Of a stretch of 48,376 nt of DNA, positions 26,252 to 34,416 are shown piece by piece; the first letter of the stretch is position 1; the number at the start of each line of letters is the position of its first letter. The position numbers were made by a program, and so were the translations under genes. The stretch is from Oscillospiraceae bacterium. Lineage in GTDB: Bacteria; Bacillota; Clostridia; Oscillospirales; Oscillospiraceae. The DNA is taken from positions 1 through 48,376 of the forward strand of contig JAILFJ010000081.1 of assembly GCA_024697625.1 (NCBI GenBank), given 5' to 3'. The notes under the pieces were generated by a model. That model was not told the DNA's origin, ran no database searches, and worked only from the letters and a program-made list of their open reading frames with translations.

Positions 26252-27139
26252 ATGAGAAAAAGCCAGCTGGAGTTTTTCGTCAGTGCAGCACGGAACCTGA
26301 GCTTTACAAAGGCTGCCAAAGAATGCTATACGGTGCAGTCAGCGATTTCACAGCAGATCACAGCGCTTGAGGAAGAGCTCGGCTTTCCTCTCTTTGACAG
26401 AACGGGAAACGGAATCCGTCTTACTCCTGCAGGGGAAAGATATTATTCGGACACACAGCTGATTCTGAAAAAACTGGAGGAAAACCAGCAGATTGCGCAG
26501 CAGATTGCACACGGAATCAGCGGTCATCTGAAAGTCGGGCTTGCAGGGGCAAATCAGGCCGCTTACATGGGGTCGCTGAAAAGATTTGTCCAGAGGAATC
26601 CGGAGGTCAGGGTTTCGTTCTGCGAGGTCAGTGCCGAGAATCAGGTTGAGGAACTGAGGAACAGAGTATACGACATTCTTTTTACCGCGACATTCAATAT
26701 GCACGGCTTCGAAAATGAGATCGGTTTCGCGGAGCGCCACGTGAATGTGCTGGATGTCTACATGAATGAGGACCATCCTCTTGCCCGTCAGGAAAACATC
26801 ACTCTGGAAGAGCTTTCTCAATGGCCCAACATCTATTCCGGAGTCCCGGAAAACGGAAAGCGAAAATCAACAGAAAAAGATCTGTATGCCGGCACAGGTC
26901 TGAAGCCGATCCGGACCATATACGTCAGTAATCACAATATCAGCACATTGCTGCTGGATCTGAATTCCGGTGTGGCCGTAGCACCCAGAGAGCTGCTGCC
27001 ATCCATGCCGAAAAAGGTGCTGTCACGTCCTCTGGAGCATGACCGATTCCGGATTGAACTGGCATGGGCCTACTTCAGGGAGAATATGAATCCTGCCTTG
27101 CTCCGGTTTCTGAATGATATGGACCATCAGAATTCGTAA
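26252..27139 (+). CDS. LysR-family transcriptional regulator
   Basis: A 295-residue LysR regulator. The N-terminal winged HTH (LEFFVSAARNLSFTKAAKECY, then QSAISQQITALEEELGFPLFDR) is canonical, and a periplasmic-binding-like effector domain begins about at GHLKVG. The next gene downstream, on the same strand, encodes the flavoprotein; a regulatory link is plausible but unproven. Confidence 0.93.
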   Translation: MRKSQLEFFVSAARNLSFTKAAKECYTVQSAISQQITALEEELGFPLFDRTGNGIRLTPAGERYYSDTQLILKKLEENQQIAQQIAHGISGHLKVGLAGANQAAYMGSLKRFVQRNPEVRVSFCEVSAENQVEELRNRVYDILFTATFNMHGFENEIGFAERHVNVLDVYMNEDHPLARQENITLEELSQWPNIYSGVPENGKRKSTEKDLYAGTGLKPIRTIYVSNHNISTLLLDLNSGVAVAPRELLPSMPKKVLSRPLEHDRFRIELAWAYFRENMNPALLRFLNDMDHQNS

Positions 27140-27183
27140 TGGAGGTATCATGAATCCCGATTATGAAAAATCGAAAACTGTGT

Positions 27184-27189
27184 TAAAAT
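27184..27189 (+). promoter_or_regulatory. Possible -10 element before the flavoprotein gene
   Basis: TAAAAT at 27184-27189 with a weak TTATGA 17 bp upstream (27161-27166). A weak -35 would fit activation by the neighbouring LysR protein. Identification is tentative. Confidence 0.35.
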
Positions 27190-27246
27190 GATAACAGTGA
27201 AAGGGACCAAACTCTTTCCATCATTTCATACAGGAGGATTCACGTT

Positions 27247-28824
27247 ATGAAAAGCATTTCCAGAAGAGACTTTCTGAAGGGCTCCGCCGCCTCTGCACTG
27301 TCTCTCGCGCTCCTAAGCGGAAGCCAGTTCGCTTTTGCGGATTCTGAGACTGCTGAGGAGAAGAAAGCAGACGAGACCCTTGAAACACCGATCCTGATCG
27401 TCGGCGCAGGCTCAGCGGGGATGTTTGCAGCCTACGAGGCGAGCAAGGCGGGCGCCAAAGTACTCGTCATCTCCAATTCTCCCAGTGCAAACGCAACCAA
27501 CGGCGCCTCCATCACCGGCACATGCGCAGTTGAGACCCCGTATACCGAAGAGATCGGCCAGGAGTATTCGCTTGAAGATCTGTATAAAAGGATGATCAGC
27601 TTCGCACACTGGACGGTCAACCCCCGTCTGCTCAAGAACTGCGTACAGCTTCTCCCCAGCAATATCAGCACATTTGCTGAGATGGGCATCGAGGTGATGC
27701 TCGCAGGCGACCGCTACGGCATCGGCTTCAATGATGTGCATATTTTCCTTACGCAGGGGAAGTGGGCTCTGGCGGAACAGAAGTGCAAGGATCAGGGTGT
27801 GGAGTTCATGTATAACATGACTGCGGAGGCCCCTCTGATGGACGGTGACACGGTTGTCGGAATCCGGGCAACGGACAATGAGGGCAAAGTTTACGACATT
27901 AAGGCCAAGGCAGTTCTGCTGGCCTGCGGCGGATTTATTTCCAACAAGGAAAAACTGGCCGAGCATTTTGGCGATATCGATATTGTCGATATGGGCTTCC
28001 CCTACAACACGGGCAAGGGAATTGAAGTGGCACAGAAAGCCGGAGGTTTCTTTGAGCGCATCACAGGCCTTGGCATGAACGACATTTACGGTATGAACGC
28101 GAAATCCTCCAAGATCTCAGTTTTCAATTCCAATCCCCTGATGCAGCTCGCCTTCTACGGCAATCTGATTACCGATGAACACGGCGACCGCTTTATGAAT
28201 GAGTACATGCTGGCCAATGAGCCAATGGCCGGCGGCGGGGAAGCGACACTGCATGTGAAACGCTATTACTGCATCTATAATGAAGCGACTCTCATGAAAA
28301 TGAAGGATGAAGCGTATTACCAGACGATCGGTGCACCGGAGTTCTGGACCAGTGCTGCCACCATGTTCAATGCTCCGATTCCCGAGCTGGACGCAAATCT
28401 GGAGGAGGCGCTGCAAGAAGGCTGGTGCTATAAAGCCGATACGCTGGAAGAGCTTGCCGAGATGACCGGCTGCGAGAATCTTGCGGAAACGGTTCGTACC
28501 TATGACAGCTATGTTGCTGCCGGAGATGACCCGGTGTACCATAAGCAGCCCGCACTGATGCAGCCGATCGGAGAAGAAGGTCCCTTCTACCTGTTCGAGT
28601 ACAATCCCAGCGCATTCAACACCTTCGGCGGCTGCCGCACGGATCATCTGACCCGTGCGCTTAAGGGAAACTTTGATGTGATTCCCGGCCTTTACATCGC
28701 CGGAGTTGAGAACGGCAGTCTGTACAGCTCACCCTACTATGATGTCGGCGGTACCTGCTCTGGCCTCGCCCTTGCAAGCGGACGTCTCGCAGGCATGGAA
28801 ATGGCAAAGTATGTAGCGGAATAA
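27247..28824 (+). CDS. Tat-exported FAD-dependent reductase/oxidoreductase (fumarate reductase flavoprotein-like)
   Basis: A 525-residue flavoprotein of the FAD_binding_2 (SdhA/FrdA/UrdA) superfamily. A Tat signal peptide with SRRDFLKG leads to an AFA cleavage region near residue 31. The Rossmann FAD motif is IVGAGSAGMFAA (53-58 GAGSAG); LACGGFISN and a C-terminal YDVGGTCSGLALASGRLAG are also typical. Unlike urocanate or many fumarate reductases, no FMN-binding domain or heme region is present, so electrons must arrive from another protein. Probable role: extracytoplasmic reduction of an organic acceptor in anaerobic respiration. GGAGG lies 8 nt before the ATG. Confidence 0.88.
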   Translation: MKSISRRDFLKGSAASALSLALLSGSQFAFADSETAEEKKADETLETPILIVGAGSAGMFAAYEASKAGAKVLVISNSPSANATNGASITGTCAVETPYTEEIGQEYSLEDLYKRMISFAHWTVNPRLLKNCVQLLPSNISTFAEMGIEVMLAGDRYGIGFNDVHIFLTQGKWALAEQKCKDQGVEFMYNMTAEAPLMDGDTVVGIRATDNEGKVYDIKAKAVLLACGGFISNKEKLAEHFGDIDIVDMGFPYNTGKGIEVAQKAGGFFERITGLGMNDIYGMNAKSSKISVFNSNPLMQLAFYGNLITDEHGDRFMNEYMLANEPMAGGGEATLHVKRYYCIYNEATLMKMKDEAYYQTIGAPEFWTSAATMFNAPIPELDANLEEALQEGWCYKADTLEELAEMTGCENLAETVRTYDSYVAAGDDPVYHKQPALMQPIGEEGPFYLFEYNPSAFNTFGGCRTDHLTRALKGNFDVIPGLYIAGVENGSLYSSPYYDVGGTCSGLALASGRLAGMEMAKYVAE

Positions 28825-28829
28825 GGTCC

Positions 28830-28861
28830 AAAGAGAGAGGAGCTTCGGTTCCTCTCTTTTC
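28830..28861 (+). terminator. Rho-independent terminator with TTCG loop
   Basis: A stem of about 13 bp (AAAGAGAGAGGAGC against GTTCCTCTCTTTT, with two G-T pairs) closed by a TTCG loop, immediately after the flavoprotein stop and running into TTTTCTG. Confidence 0.85.
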
Positions 28862-28977
28862 TGTCTTCACGGCGGATGGCGGCACACAGCGGAGATTACC
28901 GTAACGGTACCGGGTTCCGATGCGCACGGACACCGATCCTCCCCGAAAGTCCAGTGCGGATGTTTGTTTTTTCTCAC

Positions 28978-29006
28978 TTGTGAGTCTCGGCTTTATATGA
29001 TAAGAT
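28978..29006 (+). promoter_or_regulatory. Promoter of the Lin0512-GH2 gene group
   Basis: TTGTGA (28978-28983) and TAAGAT (29001-29006) with 17-bp spacing, about 80 nt before the GTG of the Lin0512-family gene. Confidence 0.5.
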
Positions 29007-29088
29007 AATACCGCTTCGTCTGAGGTTTCCTGCCTGTGAGCAGGGAACAGCGGATAGAATTGTAAGAAAGAACAGAGGAGAGCATACT

Positions 29089-29448
29089 GTGTGGAAAAGA
29101 TATCTTGTTGAGTTCGGAACCGGAGCGGACCTGCATGGCATGGACATGATGGAGGCGGCAGCCCGTGCTGTCAGGGACGCGATCTCACACTGCTGCATGT
29201 GCGGGCTGATCGAGGCGCTTGGGATCAAGGACCTGAAGAATGACATGCGCGTGGTTATGAAGATCGCAGCACCAGACCCCAACAGCATTGACCCGGAAGC
29301 ACTGAAGAAGCTGATGATTACGGATCAGGTCGACGTGGTGGTTGTTCAGGGCGGCATGCTGCTGAACGGCCTGCATGTGGATGACTTCGGGAAAGGGGAT
29401 CAGATCGTTATTGTAAATGCCGGACTGACGGTATATGCGAGGGTTTGA
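29089..29448 (+). CDS. Lin0512-family protein
   Basis: A 119-residue soluble protein recognised as Lin0512-like from RYLVEFGTGADLHG and the internal KIAAPDPNSIDPEALKKL. Its function is unknown in the literature I recall. The start is GTG with GAGGAGAG about 6-10 nt upstream. It is the first of a four-gene plus-strand series with the small membrane protein, GH2 enzyme and 54-residue ORF. Confidence 0.75.
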   Translation: MWKRYLVEFGTGADLHGMDMMEAAARAVRDAISHCCMCGLIEALGIKDLKNDMRVVMKIAAPDPNSIDPEALKKLMITDQVDVVVVQGGMLLNGLHVDDFGKGDQIVIVNAGLTVYARV

Positions 29449-29469
29449 AGGATTCATAACGGTAAGAAC

Positions 29470-29871
29470 ATGAGGTATAAACACACCAACCGGCCGGGGT
29501 TCCTGCTCGGCTTTGTTGATTTTTTTACGGCGGGTCTGTTCTTCCTGATGTATATGCCTCTTGGCGGCCTGCAGGATGAGCTGGAATGCATCCTTGGACA
29601 TAGGCTGATGCCCTACTGGAAAGCCTATCTTCTTGGCATTCCGACCCTGTTTGTTTACACCCTGATCTGGATGGCAGGGATCTCCGAGGAACTGAAGACA
29701 AAGGCAGAAGAGCTGGGCATTCCCGGCCCGCATACATCCTGGTGGCATATGTTCGGCTGGAATGTATTCGGACTGCTGCTCATGGGACCGGCAGTTGCCA
29801 CGATGCGTTTCTTTGATACCTTGAACAGAGTGGAGAAAAAACTCAATGAGGGAGCCGGCATCGCCGGCTGA
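29470..29871 (+). CDS. Small membrane protein, three hydrophobic segments
   Basis: A 133-residue predicted membrane protein: helices at about 12-32 (FVDFFTAGLFFLMYMPL), 50-68 (AYLLGIPTLFVYTLIW) and 96-112 (MFGWNVFGLLLMGPAVA). No family is assigned. It lies 21 nt after the Lin0512 gene and 30 nt before GH2, so it is likely co-transcribed. Confidence 0.72.
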   Translation: MRYKHTNRPGFLLGFVDFFTAGLFFLMYMPLGGLQDELECILGHRLMPYWKAYLLGIPTLFVYTLIWMAGISEELKTKAEELGIPGPHTSWWHMFGWNVFGLLLMGPAVATMRFFDTLNRVEKKLNEGAGIAG

Positions 29872-29901
29872 GTCCGACAGTCATAACAGGGGAAAGGGAA
29901 A

Positions 29902-31590
29902 ATGCAGCGTTTATTGACAGAAGAGGGAAGCCGTGTCCCCGGCATTCCCTGGGCTGAATATCCGCGTCCGCAGATGCGCAGAGCGGAATGGAAATGCCTG
30001 AACGGAGAATGGTCGTTCCGGATCGGCAGCGGTCTCCCCAATACCATCCGCGTCCCGTTCTGCCCGGAGAGCCTGCTCTCCGGAGTGAGTGCTCCGCCGG
30101 CGGCTGGAGACGAACTGAACTATGAACGCAGCTTCAGGATTCCTGAGGCCTGGGCCGGAAAGCGGGTACTTCTGCATTTTGGCGCAGTCAGCAGGGACTG
30201 CAGGGTTGCAGTCAACGGAATTCCGCTGTTTCGTCAAGAGAACGGATATCTTCCGTTCACAGTAGACATCACGGAAGCCATCAGGCCAGGAGAGAATAAG
30301 ATCAGTCTGAAAGTGATTCATGATCTCTCACCGGTGTTTCCCTATGGAAAGCAGAGCGCCAGACGCGGAGGCATGTGGTACACCCCCTGTTCCGGAATCT
30401 GGCAGACGGTGTGGATCGAGCCGGTCCCTGAAAACTATATCCGGCAGCTGATCATACATACCGGCTCCGACTGGATGGAAGCAGAAGCGGTCGGTATTAC
30501 GGAAGGCTGGGTCGAATTCCAGGGGAACAGGATCCCTCTGTGTAACGGTAAAGCCCATATCGATGTTGCAGATCCGGTTCTATGGTCTCCGGAGAGTCCA
30601 TACCTGTACGAGTTTTCCGTACGGACTGCGGAAGACAGCGTAACTTCCTATTTTGCACTGCGGACACTGACAGTAGAAACGGTCAGCGGAATCCCGCGCC
30701 TCTGCCTGAATGGGAAACCCTATTATTTTAACGGCCTTCTGGACCAGGGGTACTGGAGCGATGGCCTTTATACTCCCGCGTCACCGGAGTGCTTTGAAAA
30801 AGACATCATCGCTATGAAGTCGCTGGGTTTTAATACGCTGCGCAAACATGCCAAGATCGAAGCAGAACAGTTCTATTATGACTGTGACAGACTTGGGATG
30901 ATCGTCTTTCAGGATATGGTAAACAGCGGGAAGTATCTGTTTGTACGGGACACGCTGCTGCCGAATCTCCGGTTCCAGCGCCGCAACGACAAAAGAATGC
31001 ATTCGGACTGGAGACAGCGGGCTGCTTTTCTGGATGCAATGGAGAAAACGGTCAGCACACTGGGGAACCATCCCTGCATTGCTCTGTGGAGCATATTCAA
31101 CGAGGGCTGGGGGCAGTTCTGTGCTGACGACTGCTGCCGGAGACTGAGAAAACTGGACCCGACCCGCTTTATAGACAGCACGTCCGGATGGTTTCGGCAG
31201 CGCGAGAGTGACGTTGACAGTCTCCATATCTACTTCACAAAGCTGCGCCTGGGGAAGAAAAGGGGACGGCCGTGCCTGCTCTCTGAGTTTGGCGGTTTTG
31301 TCTGGAAAGATACCCGTCACAGCTTTAACACAGAAAAAACCTATGGTTATAAGGTGTTCAAAAGTCGGGAGGAATTTGTCTCGAGCCTGCGAAGCGTATA
31401 TACGGACCAGATTGCCCCTCTGATTGCCAGAGGCCTTTGCGGTTCAATCTATACACAGGTTTCGGACGTTGAGGACGAGACAAACGGCCTTCTCACCTTT
31501 GATCGAAAAGTACTGAAAATCCAACCCGAAGAGATTGCGGATGCAGCGGGGAAGCTGGCGCGGGCAATCTCTGCCGGAGAACCGATGTGA
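29902..31590 (+). CDS. Glycoside hydrolase family 2 (beta-galactosidase/glucuronidase-like)
   Basis: A 562-residue intracellular glycosidase; no signal peptide. An N-terminal sugar-binding jelly roll (CRVAVNGIPLFRQENGYLPF, RGGMWYTPCSGIWQTVW), a short Ig-like domain and a TIM barrel are visible. The catalytic pair is E401 (acid/base) in IFNEGWGQF and E462 (nucleophile) in LLSEFGGF. It is shorter than LacZ because the terminal domains are missing, as in many gut Clostridia GH2 proteins. Exact substrate is not determined by sequence. GGGGAAAGGG precedes the ATG. Confidence 0.9.
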   Translation: MQRLLTEEGSRVPGIPWAEYPRPQMRRAEWKCLNGEWSFRIGSGLPNTIRVPFCPESLLSGVSAPPAAGDELNYERSFRIPEAWAGKRVLLHFGAVSRDCRVAVNGIPLFRQENGYLPFTVDITEAIRPGENKISLKVIHDLSPVFPYGKQSARRGGMWYTPCSGIWQTVWIEPVPENYIRQLIIHTGSDWMEAEAVGITEGWVEFQGNRIPLCNGKAHIDVADPVLWSPESPYLYEFSVRTAEDSVTSYFALRTLTVETVSGIPRLCLNGKPYYFNGLLDQGYWSDGLYTPASPECFEKDIIAMKSLGFNTLRKHAKIEAEQFYYDCDRLGMIVFQDMVNSGKYLFVRDTLLPNLRFQRRNDKRMHSDWRQRAAFLDAMEKTVSTLGNHPCIALWSIFNEGWGQFCADDCCRRLRKLDPTRFIDSTSGWFRQRESDVDSLHIYFTKLRLGKKRGRPCLLSEFGGFVWKDTRHSFNTEKTYGYKVFKSREEFVSSLRSVYTDQIAPLIARGLCGSIYTQVSDVEDETNGLLTFDRKVLKIQPEEIADAAGKLARAISAGEPM

Positions 31591-31621
31591 TTGCACTGCT
31601 GCTGCAGGGAGGAAAGAAAAA

Positions 31622-31786
31622 ATGAACGAACCTATCTTTGAATTTGATACCTGTGACCCGCTGCTTCCTGTCTCTGACAGCATGGCTGTCGGCATGAACG
31701 GCCATATCCGGATGCGATTCTCCGAAAACATGGCGATGGATATGAATACCGGGGAAATGCATTTTACAACCCCGTACGGTCAGTAA
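31622..31786 (+). CDS. Small hypothetical protein (54 aa)
   Basis: A 54-residue acidic ORF with GGGAGGAAAG before its ATG, 31 nt after GH2 on the same strand. The composition is Met- and Asp-rich (SDSMAVGMNGHIRM) with no signal peptide or cysteine motif. I recognise no family. Good RBS and spacing support expression. Confidence 0.5.
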   Translation: MNEPIFEFDTCDPLLPVSDSMAVGMNGHIRMRFSENMAMDMNTGEMHFTTPYGQ

Positions 31787-31834
31787 TTTGCGCTTGAGCA
31801 TCCTCCATGCGGCAGCAGTGCTCATCATGCAGCC

Positions 31835-32248
31835 TCACACCAGAGATTTGCCAAGCTCACGGCAGGCGTCAGCATCCCCATTCTCAGGCGCACCGTTCAC
31901 CAGGACGCTCTCACAGGCCAGCGAGATCCTGCAGGCACGGCAATCCTCTTCCCAATTGCGGATCCATTCGCCGTCACCCCAGCCATAGGAACCAAAGAGC
32001 GCGACCCGCTTGCCCGAAAGCGTCTTCCTGACTCGATCGAACATCGGCTCAAACTCGCTGTCCTCGAGCTGTTCGGAACCCATGGCTGGACAACCGAAGG
32101 CAACCGCATCGTAGGCTGACAGATCCGTGACCGAACTGCACTCGATCAGGTCCGCCTGAGCGCCCGCACTCTGCATTCCTTCCTGTACCAATTCCGCCAT
32201 GGCGGCCGTGTTTCCCGTTCCGCTCCAATATACTACTGCTGCTTTCAT
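31835..32248 (-). CDS. Flavodoxin
   Basis: A 137-residue FMN electron carrier. The phosphate loop is YWSGTGNTAAMAE, followed by the AFGCPAMGSEQLED and FGSYGWGDGEW isoalloxazine loops, all typical of short-chain flavodoxins. GGAAGGAAG precedes the ATG. It follows the DUF3793 gene by 60 nt on the minus strand and probably shares its promoter. Flavodoxins commonly replace ferredoxin under iron limitation. Confidence 0.93.
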   Translation of the reverse strand: MKAAVVYWSGTGNTAAMAELVQEGMQSAGAQADLIECSSVTDLSAYDAVAFGCPAMGSEQLEDSEFEPMFDRVRKTLSGKRVALFGSYGWGDGEWIRNWEEDCRACRISLACESVLVNGAPENGDADACRELGKSLV

Positions 32249-32308
32249 GTTTTTCTTCCTTCCTTTCTATTACTTGTTTTTAAAGAGGACTGATGAATCA
32301 GCGCTTCC

Positions 32309-32854
32309 TTACGAGCATACTGCCAGCTGCTCAAGGCGACGCCCTGTCTGCCACAGGCGGCAATAGCATTCCGTACATTTTTTATATCTGTCACAAAGCT
32401 TCATTGCTCTATCCTTATCGCTGTAAACTCTCCAAAGACAGATCGCCTTGCTGTTGTCCCGGTCGGTAAGAAAACCTTTCACATCTTCCGGAGGATAGCT
32501 GAGGAAAAGACCGATCTCGTGCGGGAACCCCTCGCCGCTCTGAAAACGCTTCAACAGATGGCAGAGACAGGCTCGACAGTCTGCACAGGGATATCCGGCA
32601 CAGCGGAGAAGCTCTTCGGCAGTGCAGTTTTCAAGATCCTTTTCCAGATCTGAGGGGCGAAACAAATACAGCAGCGCCGAGTGTTCCGTCAGACGAAGAA
32701 GCACGAGCCGAAGACTGCGCGGGATAAGAAGCCGGTTGATCCGCCCCATCTCTTTTCCGAGCTCTTCACGGCTTTCATAATAGTAGGGGAAGAGACTCCC
32801 CGTTTTAATCCCGGCCAGCGTCGGGGCTGCCATGCGAATAACGGTTTCTTCCAT
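32309..32854 (-). CDS. DUF3793 family protein
   Basis: A 181-residue protein of the DUF3793 family, which in Clostridia is usually encoded next to flavodoxin or Feo genes. Its C-terminal half carries the characteristic GFLTDRDNSKAICLWRVY and, near the end, a Cys-containing KKCTECYCRLW. The ATG at 32854 has AGGAGG 11 nt upstream; an upstream TTG lacks one. The leader of about 150 nt lies downstream of a palindromic operator. Function unknown; iron-responsive by context. Confidence 0.78.
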   Translation of the reverse strand: MEETVIRMAAPTLAGIKTGSLFPYYYESREELGKEMGRINRLLIPRSLRLVLLRLTEHSALLYLFRPSDLEKDLENCTAEELLRCAGYPCADCRACLCHLLKRFQSGEGFPHEIGLFLSYPPEDVKGFLTDRDNSKAICLWRVYSDKDRAMKLCDRYKKCTECYCRLWQTGRRLEQLAVCS

Positions 32855-32987
32855 TCCTGATGTTACCTCCTGTCCAGAAACAGATTTGCGACGGAGAATA
32901 TAGAATGGCAAAGTCTGGCGCGAACCTGCCAGGAAGAGGAGATATGAGACAATTCATCTCCGATGTACTGCATAGATGGCAACAGCG

Positions 32988-33009
32988 AGTTAGTTAAATT
33001 TAACTAACT
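32988..33009. promoter_or_regulatory. Perfect 22-bp palindromic operator (DtxR/Fur-like box)
   Basis: AGTTAGTTAAA followed directly by its exact reverse complement, with no spacer. On the minus strand it starts 2 bp beyond the -10, covering the transcription start of the DUF3793-flavodoxin operon. The TTAG...CTAA ends resemble boxes of DtxR/IdeR-type metal repressors. The position would block initiation. Confidence 0.7.
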
Positions 33010-33011
33010 GA

Positions 33012-33039
33012 ATTATACACATTTTTCTCAGTATGTCAA
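33012..33039 (-). promoter_or_regulatory. Promoter of the DUF3793-flavodoxin operon
   Basis: On the minus strand a consensus TTGACA (33034-33039) and consensus TATAAT (33012-33017) are 16 bp apart, directly upstream of the palindrome. Confidence 0.8.
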
Positions 33040-33084
33040 TCCCATTATTTCGGCACAGCTTCCTTCGGAATAAAAAAAGGTATT

Positions 33085-34075
33085 ATGGGTATCGGCTTTA
33101 ATCAGCCGACCACAAGAAACTGTATTGTGTCCTGAAAATTAGACAGCAAAAGTAGTAGAATAGAAGCATCAAAGAGAACGGAGATGCTTCAAGATGGCAA
33201 AAGCAACACCAATTTCCTTCAAGGAGTTTCGGACGAAGTTTGCGACAGAAGACGATTGCCGGAACTATCTGTTCGAAGAACGATTCCCCGACGGTTTTGT
33301 TTGTCCCAAGTGTGGCGGTAGGGAGTATTACTACCTCAAAACGCGTCACACATGTCAGTGTAAGAACTGTCGCCGCCAGACTTCTGTTACTGCGGGAACG
33401 GTCATGAACCGTACACATCTTCCGCTTACCATCTGGTTCTGGGCCATCTATCTTTGCGCAACAGATAAACGCGGCATCTCGGCAAAAGGACTGGCAAGAC
33501 AGCTTGAACTGTCCTATGAGAGCGCATGGTATCTCCTGGTAAGAATCCGCGGAGCGATGAAGGATCGGGATCAGAACTATATGCTTGAGGGCCTCATTGA
33601 AATGGACGAGGCATATCTGGGTGCACCCAAACGTGGGAAGAAACGCGGACGCGGCACCGAACGCAAGAAGATGGCTGTAGCTGTCTCAAAAACGGAGAAC
33701 GACTGTCCGCTGTTTCTTCGACTCCAGATCATTCCAGACGTCACGACCGCTTCTCTTCAGGACGTGATCAACGGCAATGTGAAACCTGGTTCTACGATTG
33801 AGTGTGACGGACTCAAAAGTTATCCCGCGCTGGAGAATGTCTCAATCGACGCATCAGCCTACGAAGTTGGAGATCTCAAGTGGGTTCATGTCGCAATTGG
33901 CAATTTCAAGGCCTTTTTACTTGGAACCTACCATGGAAGCTGTGGTGATTACCAGCCGTACCTGAATGAGTTCTGTTTCCGATACAACCGTAGATTCCAT
34001 CCTGCGGAACTCTTTACAAGGCTCTCAAGGGCTGTCGCTACATCTTGTACATTGCTGAGTTAAGCCGATACCCAT
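33085..34075 (+). mobile_element. IS1595-family insertion sequence, apparently complete
   Basis: About 991 bp bounded by perfect inverted repeats: ATGGGTATCGGCTT at 33085 and its reverse complement ending at 34075 (the match extends to 16 bp if flanking TT/AA is counted). A 10-bp direct repeat AAAAGGTATT abuts both ends (33075-33084 and 34076-34085), consistent with a target duplication. The element encloses a single intact transposase gene. Confidence 0.82.
33194..34063 (+). CDS. IS1595-family transposase
   Basis: A 289-residue transposase. An N-terminal zinc ribbon has C37, C40, C56 and C59, then a helical region, then an RNase-H-like DD(N/E) domain with D138 in IEMDEAYLG, D205 in IECDGLKSY and N237 with K239 in GNFKAFLLGTYHG. 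The final acidic residue is replaced by Asn in a GNFKA motif, the DDNK-type pattern known in IS1595 members. The terminal CFRYNRR is also typical. The gene is intact, with GGAGATG upstream of the ATG. Confidence 0.92.
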   Translation: MAKATPISFKEFRTKFATEDDCRNYLFEERFPDGFVCPKCGGREYYYLKTRHTCQCKNCRRQTSVTAGTVMNRTHLPLTIWFWAIYLCATDKRGISAKGLARQLELSYESAWYLLVRIRGAMKDRDQNYMLEGLIEMDEAYLGAPKRGKKRGRGTERKKMAVAVSKTENDCPLFLRLQIIPDVTTASLQDVINGNVKPGSTIECDGLKSYPALENVSIDASAYEVGDLKWVHVAIGNFKAFLLGTYHGSCGDYQPYLNEFCFRYNRRFHPAELFTRLSRAVATSCTLLS

Positions 34076-34085
34076 AAAAGGTATT

Positions 34086-34313
34086 TTCAAAACAGGCAAG
34101 AAGTGGTATAGTAAGGTTAGACAAATTTAATAAACGTAAGCGAAGTAATACGTCCTGCGAGGACTGTTATTTCCGGGAGGATACTGCTGTGGCCAGGAAG
34201 AATTCTGAAAATCAGATAAAATCCCTGAGCCTGATGTTTCACGGAAAAGCAATATTTAAGCCACTGAATACCGGTTACATAATTATCATCGGGCACACTG
34301 GCTGGACTACACC
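34086..34313. other. Non-coding flank between IS1595 and HMA gene
   Basis: About 230 bases right of the IS with no convincing gene. It is AT-rich at first (AAATTTAATAAACG) and then carries a short, stop-interrupted frame that continues into the Cys-rich tail ORF. It may contain remains of a gene truncated by earlier rearrangement. No clear promoter was identified. Confidence 0.4.
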
Positions 34314-34412
34314 ATGAGCGAGGCGGGCGGCGCAGATGTCTTCGTGCGGGAAAACACGCTGGCTTCCGGCGGTTCGTGCTGCGACTGCGGATACAAGAAG
34401 AAAGGAAGATAA
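34314..34412 (+). pseudogene. Cys-rich C-terminal remnant (32 aa)
   Basis: A short frame MSEAGGADVFV ending in SCCDCGYKKKGR, stopping 4 nt before the HMA ATG. The frame is open back to a TAA near 34257 and lacks an RBS, so it looks like the 3' end of a broken gene rather than a small protein. The CCDCG tail could be metal-binding, like the neighbour. Confidence 0.35.
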
Positions 34413-34416
34413 AACG

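Noticed and set aside
27150..27191. A 13-codon leader peptide after the LysR gene with GGAGG upstream.
   Set aside because: It overlaps the presumed -35/-10 region of the flavoprotein gene and has no run of regulatory codons.
28985..29090. Possible riboswitch in the leader of the Lin0512 gene.
   Set aside because: Only a small CCTGC/GCAGG hairpin is visible; no conserved riboswitch core was recognised.
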